Made by a program: the position numbers and the translations under genes. Shown piece after piece: positions 1-7,507 of a stretch of 64,000 nt of DNA. Every line of letters starts with the position of its first letter. Positions within the stretch are counted from its first letter, which is position 1. Location of the stretch: assembly GCF_024752355.1 (NCBI RefSeq), contig NZ_JANTHZ010000009.1, positions 1-64,000 of the forward strand, given 5' to 3'. A model generated the notes under the pieces. It was given only the letters and a program-made list of their open reading frames with translations, did no database searches and was not told the origin of the DNA. The DNA is from Ancylobacter mangrovi (GTDB taxonomy: Bacteria; Pseudomonadota; Alphaproteobacteria; Rhizobiales; Xanthobacteraceae).

Positions 1-299
1 TGAGGCGCCACGTCCACATAGGCGTGGATGTCATAGGGCCAGCCGTGCAGCAGCAGGACGACGGGCCCGTCGGCCGGGCCGGCCTCGGCATAGCCCACAT
101 CGAGCGATCCGGCGCGCACCGTCTTCAACGGAGCGAAGGCGGTGTGAGCCCCACGCCCGGCCGAGGCATCGGCATGAGCCGTCGACGATGAATCGGCCGG
201 CTGCGCGGCGGCGGAGGACAGGGCGAGCGGGCCTGTTGCAAGACCGAGTGCGGCCATGCCGAGGAGATTGCGGCGCTGAGGATCCATGTCGAACTCCAT
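1..299 (-). CDS. Exported alpha/beta hydrolase, N-terminal part only
   Basis: Reading leftwards from an ATG at 299 (a second in-frame ATG is at 287) gives 99 codons that run off the window edge. The start is a Tat-like signal: Arg-Arg followed by NLLG, a hydrophobic stretch and an Ala-rich cleavage region (SSAAAQ). After a linker the mature part begins with a beta-hairpin pattern and the oxyanion-hole motif LLLHGWPYD, typical of epoxide hydrolase and haloalkane dehalogenase-like alpha/beta hydrolases. The nucleophile elbow and the rest of the triad lie outside the window, so the substrate cannot be told. The gene is divergent from the alkaline phosphatase gene. Confidence 0.75.
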   Translation of the reverse strand, partial: MEFDMDPQRRNLLGMAALGLATGPLALSSAAAQPADSSSTAHADASAGRGAHTAFAPLKTVRAGSLDVGYAEAGPADGPVVLLLHGWPYDIHAYVDVAP

Positions 300-635
300 G
301 AGGCGTCCCGACGGCTGAAAGGAGTGAGAGTAGCCCAGCGATCCGCACCCGCATGATGTGGTTGGGGCTGGAGTGTGAAGGCCCGCATGGCCCCCGGCAC
401 CGCGAACAGAGTGCGACATGGCCGACGCCCGGTCTTGCCGGCCCGCACGGCAACCCCTTCCGATCCGGCAGGTCGAGAACCCGTGTCGGCGCGGTGCCGG
501 CGCATCGAACGTCCACCCGATTCACCCTGCGTGGCGGCAGCGGACGCGCCGTCCCCAGCAGGGTGACGAATGGTCATCTCACTGACATCCAGCCGGACTA
601 ACCGAGGGTCAGCCCATATTCCTCGGAGAAACCGG
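300..635. other. Divergent intergenic region, 336 bases
   Basis: This gap separates the leftward hydrolase gene from the rightward alkaline phosphatase gene. It has no convincing gene; short open frames here have no recognisable product. The right end holds a Pho-box-like direct repeat and the ribosome binding site of the phosphatase gene (GGAGAA around 624-629). Confidence 0.7.
571..588 (+). promoter_or_regulatory. Pho box (PhoB operator) ahead of alkaline phosphatase
   Basis: Two 7-base direct repeats separated by 4 bases: TGGTCAT (571-577), spacer CTCA, CTGACAT (582-588). Against the consensus CTGTCAT they match 5 of 7 and 6 of 7, with the normal 11-base period. In Pho promoters the box replaces the -35 element and the -10 lies about 10 bases downstream; GACTAA at 596-601 is in about the right place but is a weak -10. 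The box ends 47 bases before the phosphatase ATG. Confidence 0.65.
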
Positions 636-2378
636 ATGCGCAGCCTGCTCGCGGCCCTCGTGGCCACAACCTGTCTTGTCTCGGTCGCGGAGGCGGCGAC
701 CGTGTTTCCGCTGGACCGCGCGACCATTCTCGCGGGCTCGCCCTTCGACATGAAGGTCGAATTCGACGCCGTCGTCGCCTCCGGCGACGTCACCGTCACC
801 ATCAATGGCGAGCCGGCCGAGAAGGTGCTCGGCAAGAGCGTCGCGTTCGTCGAGAAGGAGAAGGGCGTCGACGCGTCGGCGGTGATCGTGCGCGCGGCGA
901 GCATCGCCAAGCCCGGCACCTACACGGTCGAGGCCAAGGCCGGCGGCGAGACCAAGACCGTGGTGTGGGAGGTCTTCGCCACCCCCTCGACCCCGACCGC
1001 GAAGAACGTGATCTTCTTCCTCGGCGACGGCCTGTCGGTCGCGCACCGCACCGGCGCCCGCCTGATGTCCAAGGGCATGCATGAGGGCAAGGCCGACGGC
1101 CGCCTGAACATGGACGACATTCCGCCGGTGGCCTTCATCGGCACCTCGGCGACCAACGCCGTCGCCACCGACAGCGCCAACACCATGTCGGCCTACATGA
1201 CCGGCCACAAGACGGCGGTGAACGCGATCGGCGTCTATGCCGACCGCACCAAGGATCCGTTCGACGATCCGCGGGTGGAGAACATTGCCGAGGCGCTGCG
1301 CCGCACCACCAAGAAGTCGATCGGCGTCGTCGCCACCTCCGAGATCGAGGACGCCACCCCGGCGGCCGTTGTCGGCCACACGCGCCTGCGCGCCGAGAAG
1401 GCGGCGCTGGTCAACGACTTCTTCGCGGTGAAGCCCGAGGTCATCCTCGGCGGCGGCTCGGCCTACTTCCTCGGCAAGGCGACCCCCGGTTCTAAGCGCA
1501 AGGACGACAAGGACTACGTCCAGCTGTTCCGCGACGCCGGCTACACGCTCGCCACCAGCAAGGACGAGCTCGCCACTGCCGCCGGCACCAACTCCGGCAA
1601 GATCCTCGGCCTGTTCCACACCGGCAACATGGACGTGACGCTCGACCGCGAGTTCCTCAAGAAGGGCACGGTGTCGAAGTTCCCGAACCAGCCAGGCCTG
1701 GTGCAGATGACGCAGGTGGCGATCGACGAACTCGCCAAGAACCCGGACGGCTTCTTCCTGATGGTCGAGGGCTCCTCGATCGACAAGATGTCCCACCCGA
1801 TGGACTGGGACCGCGCGCTGGTCGAGACCATCGAGTTCGACAAGGCCATCGGCGTCGCCGTCGAGTTCGCCAGGACCCATCCCGATACGCTGATCGTCGT
1901 CACCGGCGACCACACGCACGGCGTCTCGATCATCGGCACGGTCGATGACGACAAGCCGGGCGCGGACATGCGCGAGAAGGTCGGCACCTATGCCGAGGCG
2001 GGCTTTCCGAACTACGAGGACAAGGACGGCGACGGCTATCCCGACCGCGTCGACGTCTCCCGCCGCCTGATGCTCTTCGCCAATAACTTCCCCGACTATT
2101 ACGAGACCTTCCGTCCCAAGCTGGACGGCCCGTTCGAGCCGGCGGTGAAGAACGAGAAGGGCGAGTACGTCGCCAACGAGCAGTACAAGGACGTGCCCGG
2201 CGCGGTGCTTCGCACCGGCAACATCCCGCGCAACGGCGACACGGCGGTCCACGCGGTCGACGACGTGGTCCTGCAGGCGACCGGCCCGGGCGCCGAAGGC
2301 TTCCGCGGCTATATGGAGCAGAGCGACGTCTACCGCGCGCTGGTCGACGCGCTGGCCATCGCGCCGGTCCAGAACTGA
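636..2378 (+). CDS. phoA: Alkaline phosphatase (PhoA family), exported
   Basis: Periplasmic phosphomonoesterase that frees phosphate from organic esters; the family uses two zinc ions and a magnesium. The 580-residue product starts at ATG 636, which follows GGAGAA and gives a clean Sec signal peptide (MRSLLAALVATTCLVSVAEA); an upstream in-frame start at 570 would overlap the Pho box. Residues 20-115 form a beta-rich N-terminal domain absent from E. coli PhoA. The catalytic domain shows the metal motif FLGDG (about 127-131), the nucleophile region TDSAN with Ser about 180, VEGSSIDKMSH, and VTGDHTHG with Asp425, His426 and His428. All key metal and catalytic motifs are present. A Pho box lies upstream and three transport-related genes follow. 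Confidence 0.9.
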   Translation: MRSLLAALVATTCLVSVAEAATVFPLDRATILAGSPFDMKVEFDAVVASGDVTVTINGEPAEKVLGKSVAFVEKEKGVDASAVIVRAASIAKPGTYTVEAKAGGETKTVVWEVFATPSTPTAKNVIFFLGDGLSVAHRTGARLMSKGMHEGKADGRLNMDDIPPVAFIGTSATNAVATDSANTMSAYMTGHKTAVNAIGVYADRTKDPFDDPRVENIAEALRRTTKKSIGVVATSEIEDATPAAVVGHTRLRAEKAALVNDFFAVKPEVILGGGSAYFLGKATPGSKRKDDKDYVQLFRDAGYTLATSKDELATAAGTNSGKILGLFHTGNMDVTLDREFLKKGTVSKFPNQPGLVQMTQVAIDELAKNPDGFFLMVEGSSIDKMSHPMDWDRALVETIEFDKAIGVAVEFARTHPDTLIVVTGDHTHGVSIIGTVDDDKPGADMREKVGTYAEAGFPNYEDKDGDGYPDRVDVSRRLMLFANNFPDYYETFRPKLDGPFEPAVKNEKGEYVANEQYKDVPGAVLRTGNIPRNGDTAVHAVDDVVLQATGPGAEGFRGYMEQSDVYRALVDALAIAPVQN

Positions 2379-2400
2379 TCGCGCGCCAACACGACCTTCC

Positions 2401-2424
2401 GGCCCGGGCGGCGACGCCCGGGCC
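2401..2424 (+). other. Perfect stem-loop after alkaline phosphatase gene
   Basis: GGCCCGGGCG (2401-2410), loop GCGA, CGCCCGGGCC (2415-2424): ten perfect G-C pairs closed by a four-base loop. No T-run follows, and the next gene starts 25 bases on. It may be a weak terminator, an mRNA 3'-end stabiliser that keeps the phosphatase message more abundant than the downstream genes, or a processing site. Confidence 0.7.
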
Positions 2425-2449
2425 GCGCCTGTGAAGGAGCCTTCAGGCC

Positions 2450-2941
2450 ATGCCGCGTAACAGGATCTCGCCCGTTCGGCAGATGCACCCGCCGCTGTCC
2501 CGCCGTCGCCTCCTGCAGGCCGGCGCCGGGCTCCTTGGCATGTCCGTGCTGGGCGTGGGACCGGCCGCCGCCGCGACCGCGCTCGATTTCGACGAGCTCT
2601 ACGGCAAGATCAGCGTGCTCGGTCTGAGCTTTTCCGACAAGGTGAAGTCGCTCGCCGGCAAGAAGGTCGCGATGCGCGGCTTCATGGCGCCTCCGCTCAA
2701 GGCCGAGGCGGATTTCTTCGTCCTCACCGAAATCCCGATGGCGCTCTGCCCGTTCTGCTCCTCTGACGCGGACTGGCCGGACAACATCGTCGTCATCCGG
2801 CTCGACCGGGCCCAGACCTTCGAGCAGGCCAACGCGCTGATCGAGGTCGAGGGCACGCTGGAGGTCGGCTCCTGGACTGACCCGGCGACCGGCTTCGTCA
2901 GCCTGCTGCGCATCGTCGGCGCGCATTTCCACGCCGTCTGA
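2450..2941 (+). CDS. Tat-exported CPFC-motif protein (DUF3299-like)
   Basis: A 163-residue exported protein of unproved function. The N-terminus carries a Tat signal (SRRRLLQAGAGLLGMSVL, ending near AAAA). The mature part of about 120 residues resembles the DUF3299 fold: an OB-like strand pattern, KKVAMRGFMAPP, and a short motif CPFCSSDADWPDNIVV with two cysteines two residues apart. A second in-frame ATG at 2483 would shorten the signal. Its stop lies 2 bases before the ATP-binding protein gene, so the three genes are one unit. From memory, DUF3299 proteins occur beside LolD/FtsX-type ABC genes in zinc-responsive operons; a role in metal binding or hand-off for that transporter is inference. 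Confidence 0.65.
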   Translation: MPRNRISPVRQMHPPLSRRRLLQAGAGLLGMSVLGVGPAAAATALDFDELYGKISVLGLSFSDKVKSLAGKKVAMRGFMAPPLKAEADFFVLTEIPMALCPFCSSDADWPDNIVVIRLDRAQTFEQANALIEVEGTLEVGSWTDPATGFVSLLRIVGAHFHAV

Positions 2942-2943
2942 CC

Positions 2944-3609
2944 ATGGCCGATCTCACGCTGCGCGACCTCGAAGTGCGCTTCCCCGGGCTGGAGCGGCCG
3001 GCACTGGAGATTCCCGCGCTCGAGCTGCGCTCTGGGGAGCAGGTGGCGCTGACCGGCCCGTCCGGCTGCGGCAAGACCACGCTGATCAACGTGCTGACCG
3101 GCCTCGAGCGTGTCCGCCACGGCCATGTCGACTGGCAGGGCACTGATCTCGTGACGCTCGGCGAGGGCGCGCGTGATCGCTGGCGCGCCGCCAATGTCGG
3201 GCTCGTCATGCAGGACTTCCACCTGTTCCCCGGCCTTTCCGCGATCGAGAACGTGCTGCTGCCGCAGCGGCTCGCGCGCTTCCGCCTGCCGAGGGGAGCG
3301 AAGGAGGAGGCGCGGCGCCTGCTCAAGCGCGTCGGCATCGCCCGGCTCGACCAGCCGGTCGAGACCATGTCGCGCGGCCAGATGCAGCGGGTCGCCGTGG
3401 CGCGCGCTCTGCTCGCCCATCCCGGCATCATCGTCGCCGACGAGCCGACCGCGAGCCTCGACGGCGATGCCGGCACGGCGGTCGCCGACCTGCTGACCGG
3501 CCTCGCCCGCGAGGTCGGCGCCACGCTGATCGTCGCCAGCCACGATCCGCGCCTCGTCGGCCATCTCGGGCGCGTGCTGCGCCTCGATGGCGGCCGGCTG
3601 GAGGGCTGA
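2944..3609 (+). CDS. ABC transporter ATP-binding protein (LolD/MacB type)
   Basis: A 221-residue ATPase of the LolD/MacB/FtsE subfamily. Walker A is GPSGCGKTT (about 39-47), the Q-loop is MQDFHLF, the signature is the variant MSRGQMQRV (usual LSGGQ), Walker B is IIVADEPT and the H-loop is ASHD. It lies 2 bases after the CPFC protein gene and 3 before the permease gene. This subfamily powers mechanotransmission or lipoprotein release rather than classical import. The signature SRGQM instead of SGGQ is seen in this subfamily and is not by itself a sign of inactivity. Confidence 0.9.
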   Translation: MADLTLRDLEVRFPGLERPALEIPALELRSGEQVALTGPSGCGKTTLINVLTGLERVRHGHVDWQGTDLVTLGEGARDRWRAANVGLVMQDFHLFPGLSAIENVLLPQRLARFRLPRGAKEEARRLLKRVGIARLDQPVETMSRGQMQRVAVARALLAHPGIIVADEPTASLDGDAGTAVADLLTGLAREVGATLIVASHDPRLVGHLGRVLRLDGGRLEG

Positions 3610-3612
3610 GCC

Positions 3613-4926
3613 ATGTTCCGCTTTATCCTCGCCGATCTGAGGCGCCACTGGGCGGGCGTCGTCGCGGTCACGCTGATCGTCGCGCTGGCCACCGCGCTCG
3701 GCGTGGTGGTGACGCTGCAGGAGCGCGCGCTCCGACTCGGCAGCGCCCGCGCCGCCGACGCGTTCGACCTCGTCATCGGCGCGCCGGGCAGCGAGACCCA
3801 GCTCGTGCTGTCCTCGGTGTTCCTGCAGGCCGCGCCGCTGCCGCTGATGCCCGGCAGCGTCCTCGCCGGGCTCGTCGCCGACCCGCGCGTCGCCTGGGCG
3901 GCACCGGTCGGCTTCGGCGATTTCGTCGAGGGTAGCCCGATCGTCGGCACCACGGCGGCACTGGTCGAAGGGGTCGGCGGCGTATCCGAGGGGCGGGGCT
4001 TCGAGCACATCGGCGACGCGGTGATCGGCGCCAGCGTCGGCATGCGGCCGGGCGACCGCTTCCATCCCCAGCACGGGCAGGTCGGTGGTCCGGGCGGCGT
4101 CCATACCGAGGCGAGCTACCATGTGGTCGGCCGGCTGAAGCCGACCGGAACGCCATGGGACCGCGCCGTGCTGGTGCCGATCCAGGCGGTGTGGAACCTG
4201 CATCGCCACGAGGAACATGAGGAGCATGGCGGGCAGGGCGATAGTGAGGGGCAGGGGGCCAGCGAGGCGCAGCCGGGCCAAGCCGAGCCGCATTCCTTCT
4301 TCGCGCCCGCCCCTGCCAGCGACGAGGACGGGCACGACGCGCTCGGCTTCGACGCGGCGGTCGACCCGGCCGCCGTCGCCGACGCCGGCGCGCCCGGCCT
4401 GCCGGCCATCGTGGTGAAGCCGGCCTCGATCGCCGACGCCTACAAGCTGCGCCAGCAATATCGCAGCGAGCGCACGGTCGCGGTCTTCCCGGGCGAGGTG
4501 CTCACCCGCCTCTACGGCACGCTGGGCGACGTGCGCTTCATCCTCTCCATGGTGGCGACCGGGGCGCAGGCGCTGGTCGGCGCGGCGATCCTGCTGGTGG
4601 TCACGGTGCATATCCTCCAGCGCCGACGCCAGATCGGCGCGCTGCGGGCACTCGGCGCACCGCGCCATGCGATCTTCGCCATCGTGTGGTCGGAGGCGTT
4701 CGCGATCATCGGTGTCGGCCTGTGCCTCGGCTTCGCGGTGGGCTACGGCGCGGCGCGCGCGCTGTCGACCGCCTTCACCGCGGCGAGCGGCATCACGCTG
4801 CCGGTGACCTTCGAGCCGGCGGACCTGTTCCGGCTCGGATTGCTGCTTCTCGTGACGGGAATCATCGCCAGCCTGCCGGCCCTGCTGGCCTATCGCCAGC
4901 CGCCGGCGAGCGCGCTCAGGGGCTGA
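3613..4926 (+). CDS. FtsX/MacB-type ABC permease with His-rich periplasmic loop
   Basis: A 437-residue permease with the FtsX layout: one membrane segment near 15-35, a large periplasmic domain, then three segments near 310-332, 355-385 and 400-425. The core motif RRRQIGALRALGAPRHAIF after segment 2 is typical of MacB/LolC-type permeases. Unusual is a His/Glu/Gln-rich loop at about 196-235 (starting HRHEEHEEH and ending around DEDGHD), which looks like a divalent metal-binding patch. With the ATPase and the CPFC protein it forms a compact unit behind the zinc enzyme alkaline phosphatase. Metal handling is inference; lipoprotein or lipid export remains possible. Confidence 0.85.
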   Translation: MFRFILADLRRHWAGVVAVTLIVALATALGVVVTLQERALRLGSARAADAFDLVIGAPGSETQLVLSSVFLQAAPLPLMPGSVLAGLVADPRVAWAAPVGFGDFVEGSPIVGTTAALVEGVGGVSEGRGFEHIGDAVIGASVGMRPGDRFHPQHGQVGGPGGVHTEASYHVVGRLKPTGTPWDRAVLVPIQAVWNLHRHEEHEEHGGQGDSEGQGASEAQPGQAEPHSFFAPAPASDEDGHDALGFDAAVDPAAVADAGAPGLPAIVVKPASIADAYKLRQQYRSERTVAVFPGEVLTRLYGTLGDVRFILSMVATGAQALVGAAILLVVTVHILQRRRQIGALRALGAPRHAIFAIVWSEAFAIIGVGLCLGFAVGYGAARALSTAFTAASGITLPVTFEPADLFRLGLLLLVTGIIASLPALLAYRQPPASALRG

Positions 4927-4962
4927 AAATGCTCGATTCAAAGGCTTCCGGTGCACGCAAGC

Positions 4963-4983
4963 CCCGGAAGACGCCGGGTTTTT
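4963..4983 (+). terminator. Rho-independent terminator after the ABC unit
   Basis: CCCGG (4963-4967), loop AAGACG, CCGGG (4974-4978), then five T (4979-4983). The stem is short but all G-C and the T-run is clean. It lies 37 bases after the permease stop. Confidence 0.6.
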
Positions 4984-4993
4984 CGGTTCCCTA

Positions 4994-5022
4994 CCGACAG
5001 CTTACGGCTTCTTTACCATAAT
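4994..5022 (+). promoter_or_regulatory. Sigma-70-type promoter for the rlpA-like gene
   Basis: CCGACA (4994-4999) and CATAAT (5017-5022) are 17 bases apart and match the -35 and -10 consensus 4/6 and 5/6. The promoter sits just after the preceding terminator and leaves a leader of about 195 bases before the coding start. The leader contains no structure I recognise. Confidence 0.5.
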
Positions 5023-5225
5023 GTAATGTGCGCCGCATTTTCGCCCCACTCGGGCAGCCTTTTGTGCGACATGGAGTGGGGTCGCAGGTAAGGGGCCTGC
5101 GATCTGAGTTGAGGCGCGCTTCGCCCGGCTTTCGGCATCTTTCAGGTGCTGCGAAGGGTGAGGGGCACGCGAAGTGGTCGGGGTGCATGGGGACGAAACC
5201 AGCTCTCGCTTGGGTTGCCGGTGGC

Positions 5226-6179
5226 ATGCCGGCAAGTAAAGTCCTTTCCGGCCTTGGCCGTGCGGTGTTGCTGTGCGGTGTCGGCCTCCTTGCCGCCAAT
5301 TGCAGCGGCTCGAAGCTTTCCAGCAAGATCGATCCCAAATATGGCGTCGCGGCCAGCCCGCGTGTCGTCGAGCCGGGTCAGCCGGTACCCAAGGGCGGCG
5401 GCGTGTACAGCGTCGGCAAGCCCTATGTCGTCGCCGGCAAGACCTATACGCCGCGCGTTCCGCCCAAGGGCTACAAGGCCCAGGGCCTGGCGTCCTGGTA
5501 TGGCGACGACTTCCACGGTCGCCTGACCGCCAATGGCGAAGTGTTCGACATGGACGCGATCGCCGCGGCCAACCCGACGCTGCCGCTGCCTTCCTATGTC
5601 CGCGTGACCAATCTCGGCAACGGCCGCTCCATGGTCGTGCGCGTGAACGATCGTGGCCCCTTCCACGGCAACCGCATGATCGACGTGTCGCGCCGCGCCG
5701 CCGACATGCTCGGCTTCAAGAGCAAGGGCACCGCCCGGGTTCAGATGGAATATCTCGGCCCCGCGCCGCTGGAAGGCTCCAGCGACGTCCAGCTCGCCGC
5801 GACCTTCCGCCAGAACGGCGAGGCCCCGGCGCCGAGCGTGATGGTGGCTTCGGCCGGCCCACTGCCGGGTCATGTCGCGTCCGCGCCGGCCAATGTGCCG
5901 CTGCCGCCGAGCCGGCCGTTCGATCTCGGCGAGTCGGGCCCGGCGGTCGCCTATGCGCGCCCGGCCTATGTTCCGAGCAAGCCGCGCGCGGTGGCGGTCG
6001 CGGTTCCCGAGCCGGTTGCCAAGCCGCGCCCGGTGCGGGTGGCGAGCGTTCCCGCTCCGCAGATCGAGATGGACCCCTCGGCGCCGCCGGCGGGCTGGGT
6101 CGTGGGTGCGCAGCCCGCCATGGGCTATGCCTCCGAGGCGGTCGTCACGCCGGTCGGCAGCGGTCGCGGCCTCTACTGA
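5226..6179 (+). CDS. rlpA: RlpA-like septal lipoprotein (double-psi barrel)
   Basis: RlpA proteins are envelope lipoproteins that cleave or bind naked glycan strands at septa. The 317-residue product from ATG 5226 has a 25-residue signal ending in LLAANC, a lipobox-like site with Asn rather than Ala/Gly before the cysteine. The RlpA domain spans about 80-185: GLASWYGDDFHGRLTANGE, then VRVNDRGPFHGNRMIDVS and ADMLGF. The C-terminal third is Pro/Ala/Val-rich and low-complexity; there is no SPOR domain, unlike E. coli RlpA. An ATG at 5187 is an alternative start. It has its own promoter and precedes a penicillin-binding protein gene, in keeping with cell-wall work. Confidence 0.85.
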   Translation: MPASKVLSGLGRAVLLCGVGLLAANCSGSKLSSKIDPKYGVAASPRVVEPGQPVPKGGGVYSVGKPYVVAGKTYTPRVPPKGYKAQGLASWYGDDFHGRLTANGEVFDMDAIAAANPTLPLPSYVRVTNLGNGRSMVVRVNDRGPFHGNRMIDVSRRAADMLGFKSKGTARVQMEYLGPAPLEGSSDVQLAATFRQNGEAPAPSVMVASAGPLPGHVASAPANVPLPPSRPFDLGESGPAVAYARPAYVPSKPRAVAVAVPEPVAKPRPVRVASVPAPQIEMDPSAPPAGWVVGAQPAMGYASEAVVTPVGSGRGLY

Positions 6180-6278
6180 CCCCTGACGGTATTTCAATAC
6201 GCGTCCCTGACGGGACCTGCATTGCGGGAGCCGCCGTCGGCTGATAACTCTGCGATGGGGCAGGGAGGGCCGACGAGC

Positions 6279-7505
6279 ATGATGTGCACAGCTAACCCTG
6301 GTGTCATCGCCCGCTCGGCGCGCGTGCTTGCCTGTGCGCTGGTGCTGCTCGCCGCCCGGCTGCTTCTGCCCGGCGCCGCCGCGTTCGCCCAGACCGAAGC
6401 CCCCAACATCTCCGCACCTCAGGCGATCCTGCTCGACTATGAGAGCGGCAGCGTCCTGTTCGAGCGTGGCGCCGACATCCAGAGCGCTCCGGCCAGCCTC
6501 GCCAAGCTCATGACGATGGCGGTCGTGTTCCGCGAGATCAAGGAAGGGCGCATCACCCCCGATACTGAATACACCGTGAGCGAATATGCCTGGCGGCGTG
6601 GCGGAGCGCCCTCGGGCGGCTCGACCATGTTCGCGGCGCTGAAGAGCTCGATCAAGGTCAGCGACCTGATGCGCGGGGTGATCATCCAGTCGGGCAACGA
6701 CGCTGCCATCGTGCTGGCGGAAGGCCTCGCCGGCAACGAGCTCGCTTTCTCGACCAAGATGAACGAGGAAGCCAAGCGCATCGGCATGACCAATTCGGTC
6801 TTCCGCAATTCGAACGGCCTGCCCGCTCCCGACCAGGTGACCACCGCGCGGGACATGGCGAAGCTCGCCGCCCACATCATCCGCAACTACCCGCAGTTCT
6901 ACGCGATCTATGGCGAGACCAGCTTCACCTGGAACAAGATCCGCCAAAACAACCGCAACCCGCTGCTCGGCATGAGTCTCGGCGCGGACGGGCTGAAGAC
7001 CGGCTATCTCGAGGATGCCGGCTACAACCTCGTCGGCTCGGCGGTGCAGAACGACCAGCGGCTGATCGTCGTGATCATGGGCGACAAGACCGCAAAGGAC
7101 CGGGCGGAAGACGCGCGAAAACTGCTCGAATGGGGGTTCCGCTCGTTCGAGACGCGGCTCCTGTTCAAGCCCGGGCAGATCGTCGGCGAGGCGACGCTCT
7201 ATGGTGGCGCGCGCGGCGGTGCACCGCTGACCGGCACCGGCCCGATCCGCATCGTCGTGCCGCGCGACGGGAACGAGCGGGTGACCGCGCGCATCCGCTT
7301 CCAGGGGCCGATCCCGGCGCCGGTGGCCGAGGGCGACGAGATCGCCCGGCTCGACGTCTATCGCGGCGACCAGCTCGCCCTGCAGGTGCCGCTCGTTGCC
7401 GCCGAGTCGGTGCCGCGCGGCCCGCTCTGGCGGCGGGCCATGGACGGGGCGTATGAACTGATGGTCAACCTGATCCGCCAAGGCTACGCGAAACTGACAA
7501 GCTGA
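6279..7505 (+). CDS. dacF: D-alanyl-D-alanine carboxypeptidase (PBP5/DacF type)
   Basis: Periplasmic serine peptidase that trims the terminal D-Ala from peptidoglycan pentapeptides. The product (408 residues from ATG 6279, chosen because GGGAGGG lies about 10 bases upstream; other in-frame starts at 6222 and 6255) has a signal peptide ending near AAAFAQ. The three active-site motifs are SLAK (SxxK), SGN and LKTGY. A PBP5 C-terminal beta domain follows from about residue 290, and the end (YELMVNLIRQGYAKL) looks like the amphipathic membrane anchor. The stop is 2 bases before tmk, which starts the DNA metabolism string. Confidence 0.93.
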   Translation: MMCTANPGVIARSARVLACALVLLAARLLLPGAAAFAQTEAPNISAPQAILLDYESGSVLFERGADIQSAPASLAKLMTMAVVFREIKEGRITPDTEYTVSEYAWRRGGAPSGGSTMFAALKSSIKVSDLMRGVIIQSGNDAAIVLAEGLAGNELAFSTKMNEEAKRIGMTNSVFRNSNGLPAPDQVTTARDMAKLAAHIIRNYPQFYAIYGETSFTWNKIRQNNRNPLLGMSLGADGLKTGYLEDAGYNLVGSAVQNDQRLIVVIMGDKTAKDRAEDARKLLEWGFRSFETRLLFKPGQIVGEATLYGGARGGAPLTGTGPIRIVVPRDGNERVTARIRFQGPIPAPVAEGDEIARLDVYRGDQLALQVPLVAAESVPRGPLWRRAMDGAYELMVNLIRQGYAKLTS

Positions 7506-7507
7506 TT

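Noticed and set aside
609-2252. 547-codon open frame on the minus strand across the alkaline phosphatase gene
   Set aside because: Low-complexity Val/Gly/Ala/Arg translation with no family; the plus-strand phosphatase explains the region. Long antisense frames are expected at this GC content.
2599-4956. 785-codon open frame on the minus strand over the ABC genes
   Set aside because: Arg/Ala/Gln/His-rich shadow of three clear plus-strand genes.
5142-7481. 779-codon minus-strand frame over rlpA and dacF
   Set aside because: No domain, skewed composition, fully covered by two recognised genes.
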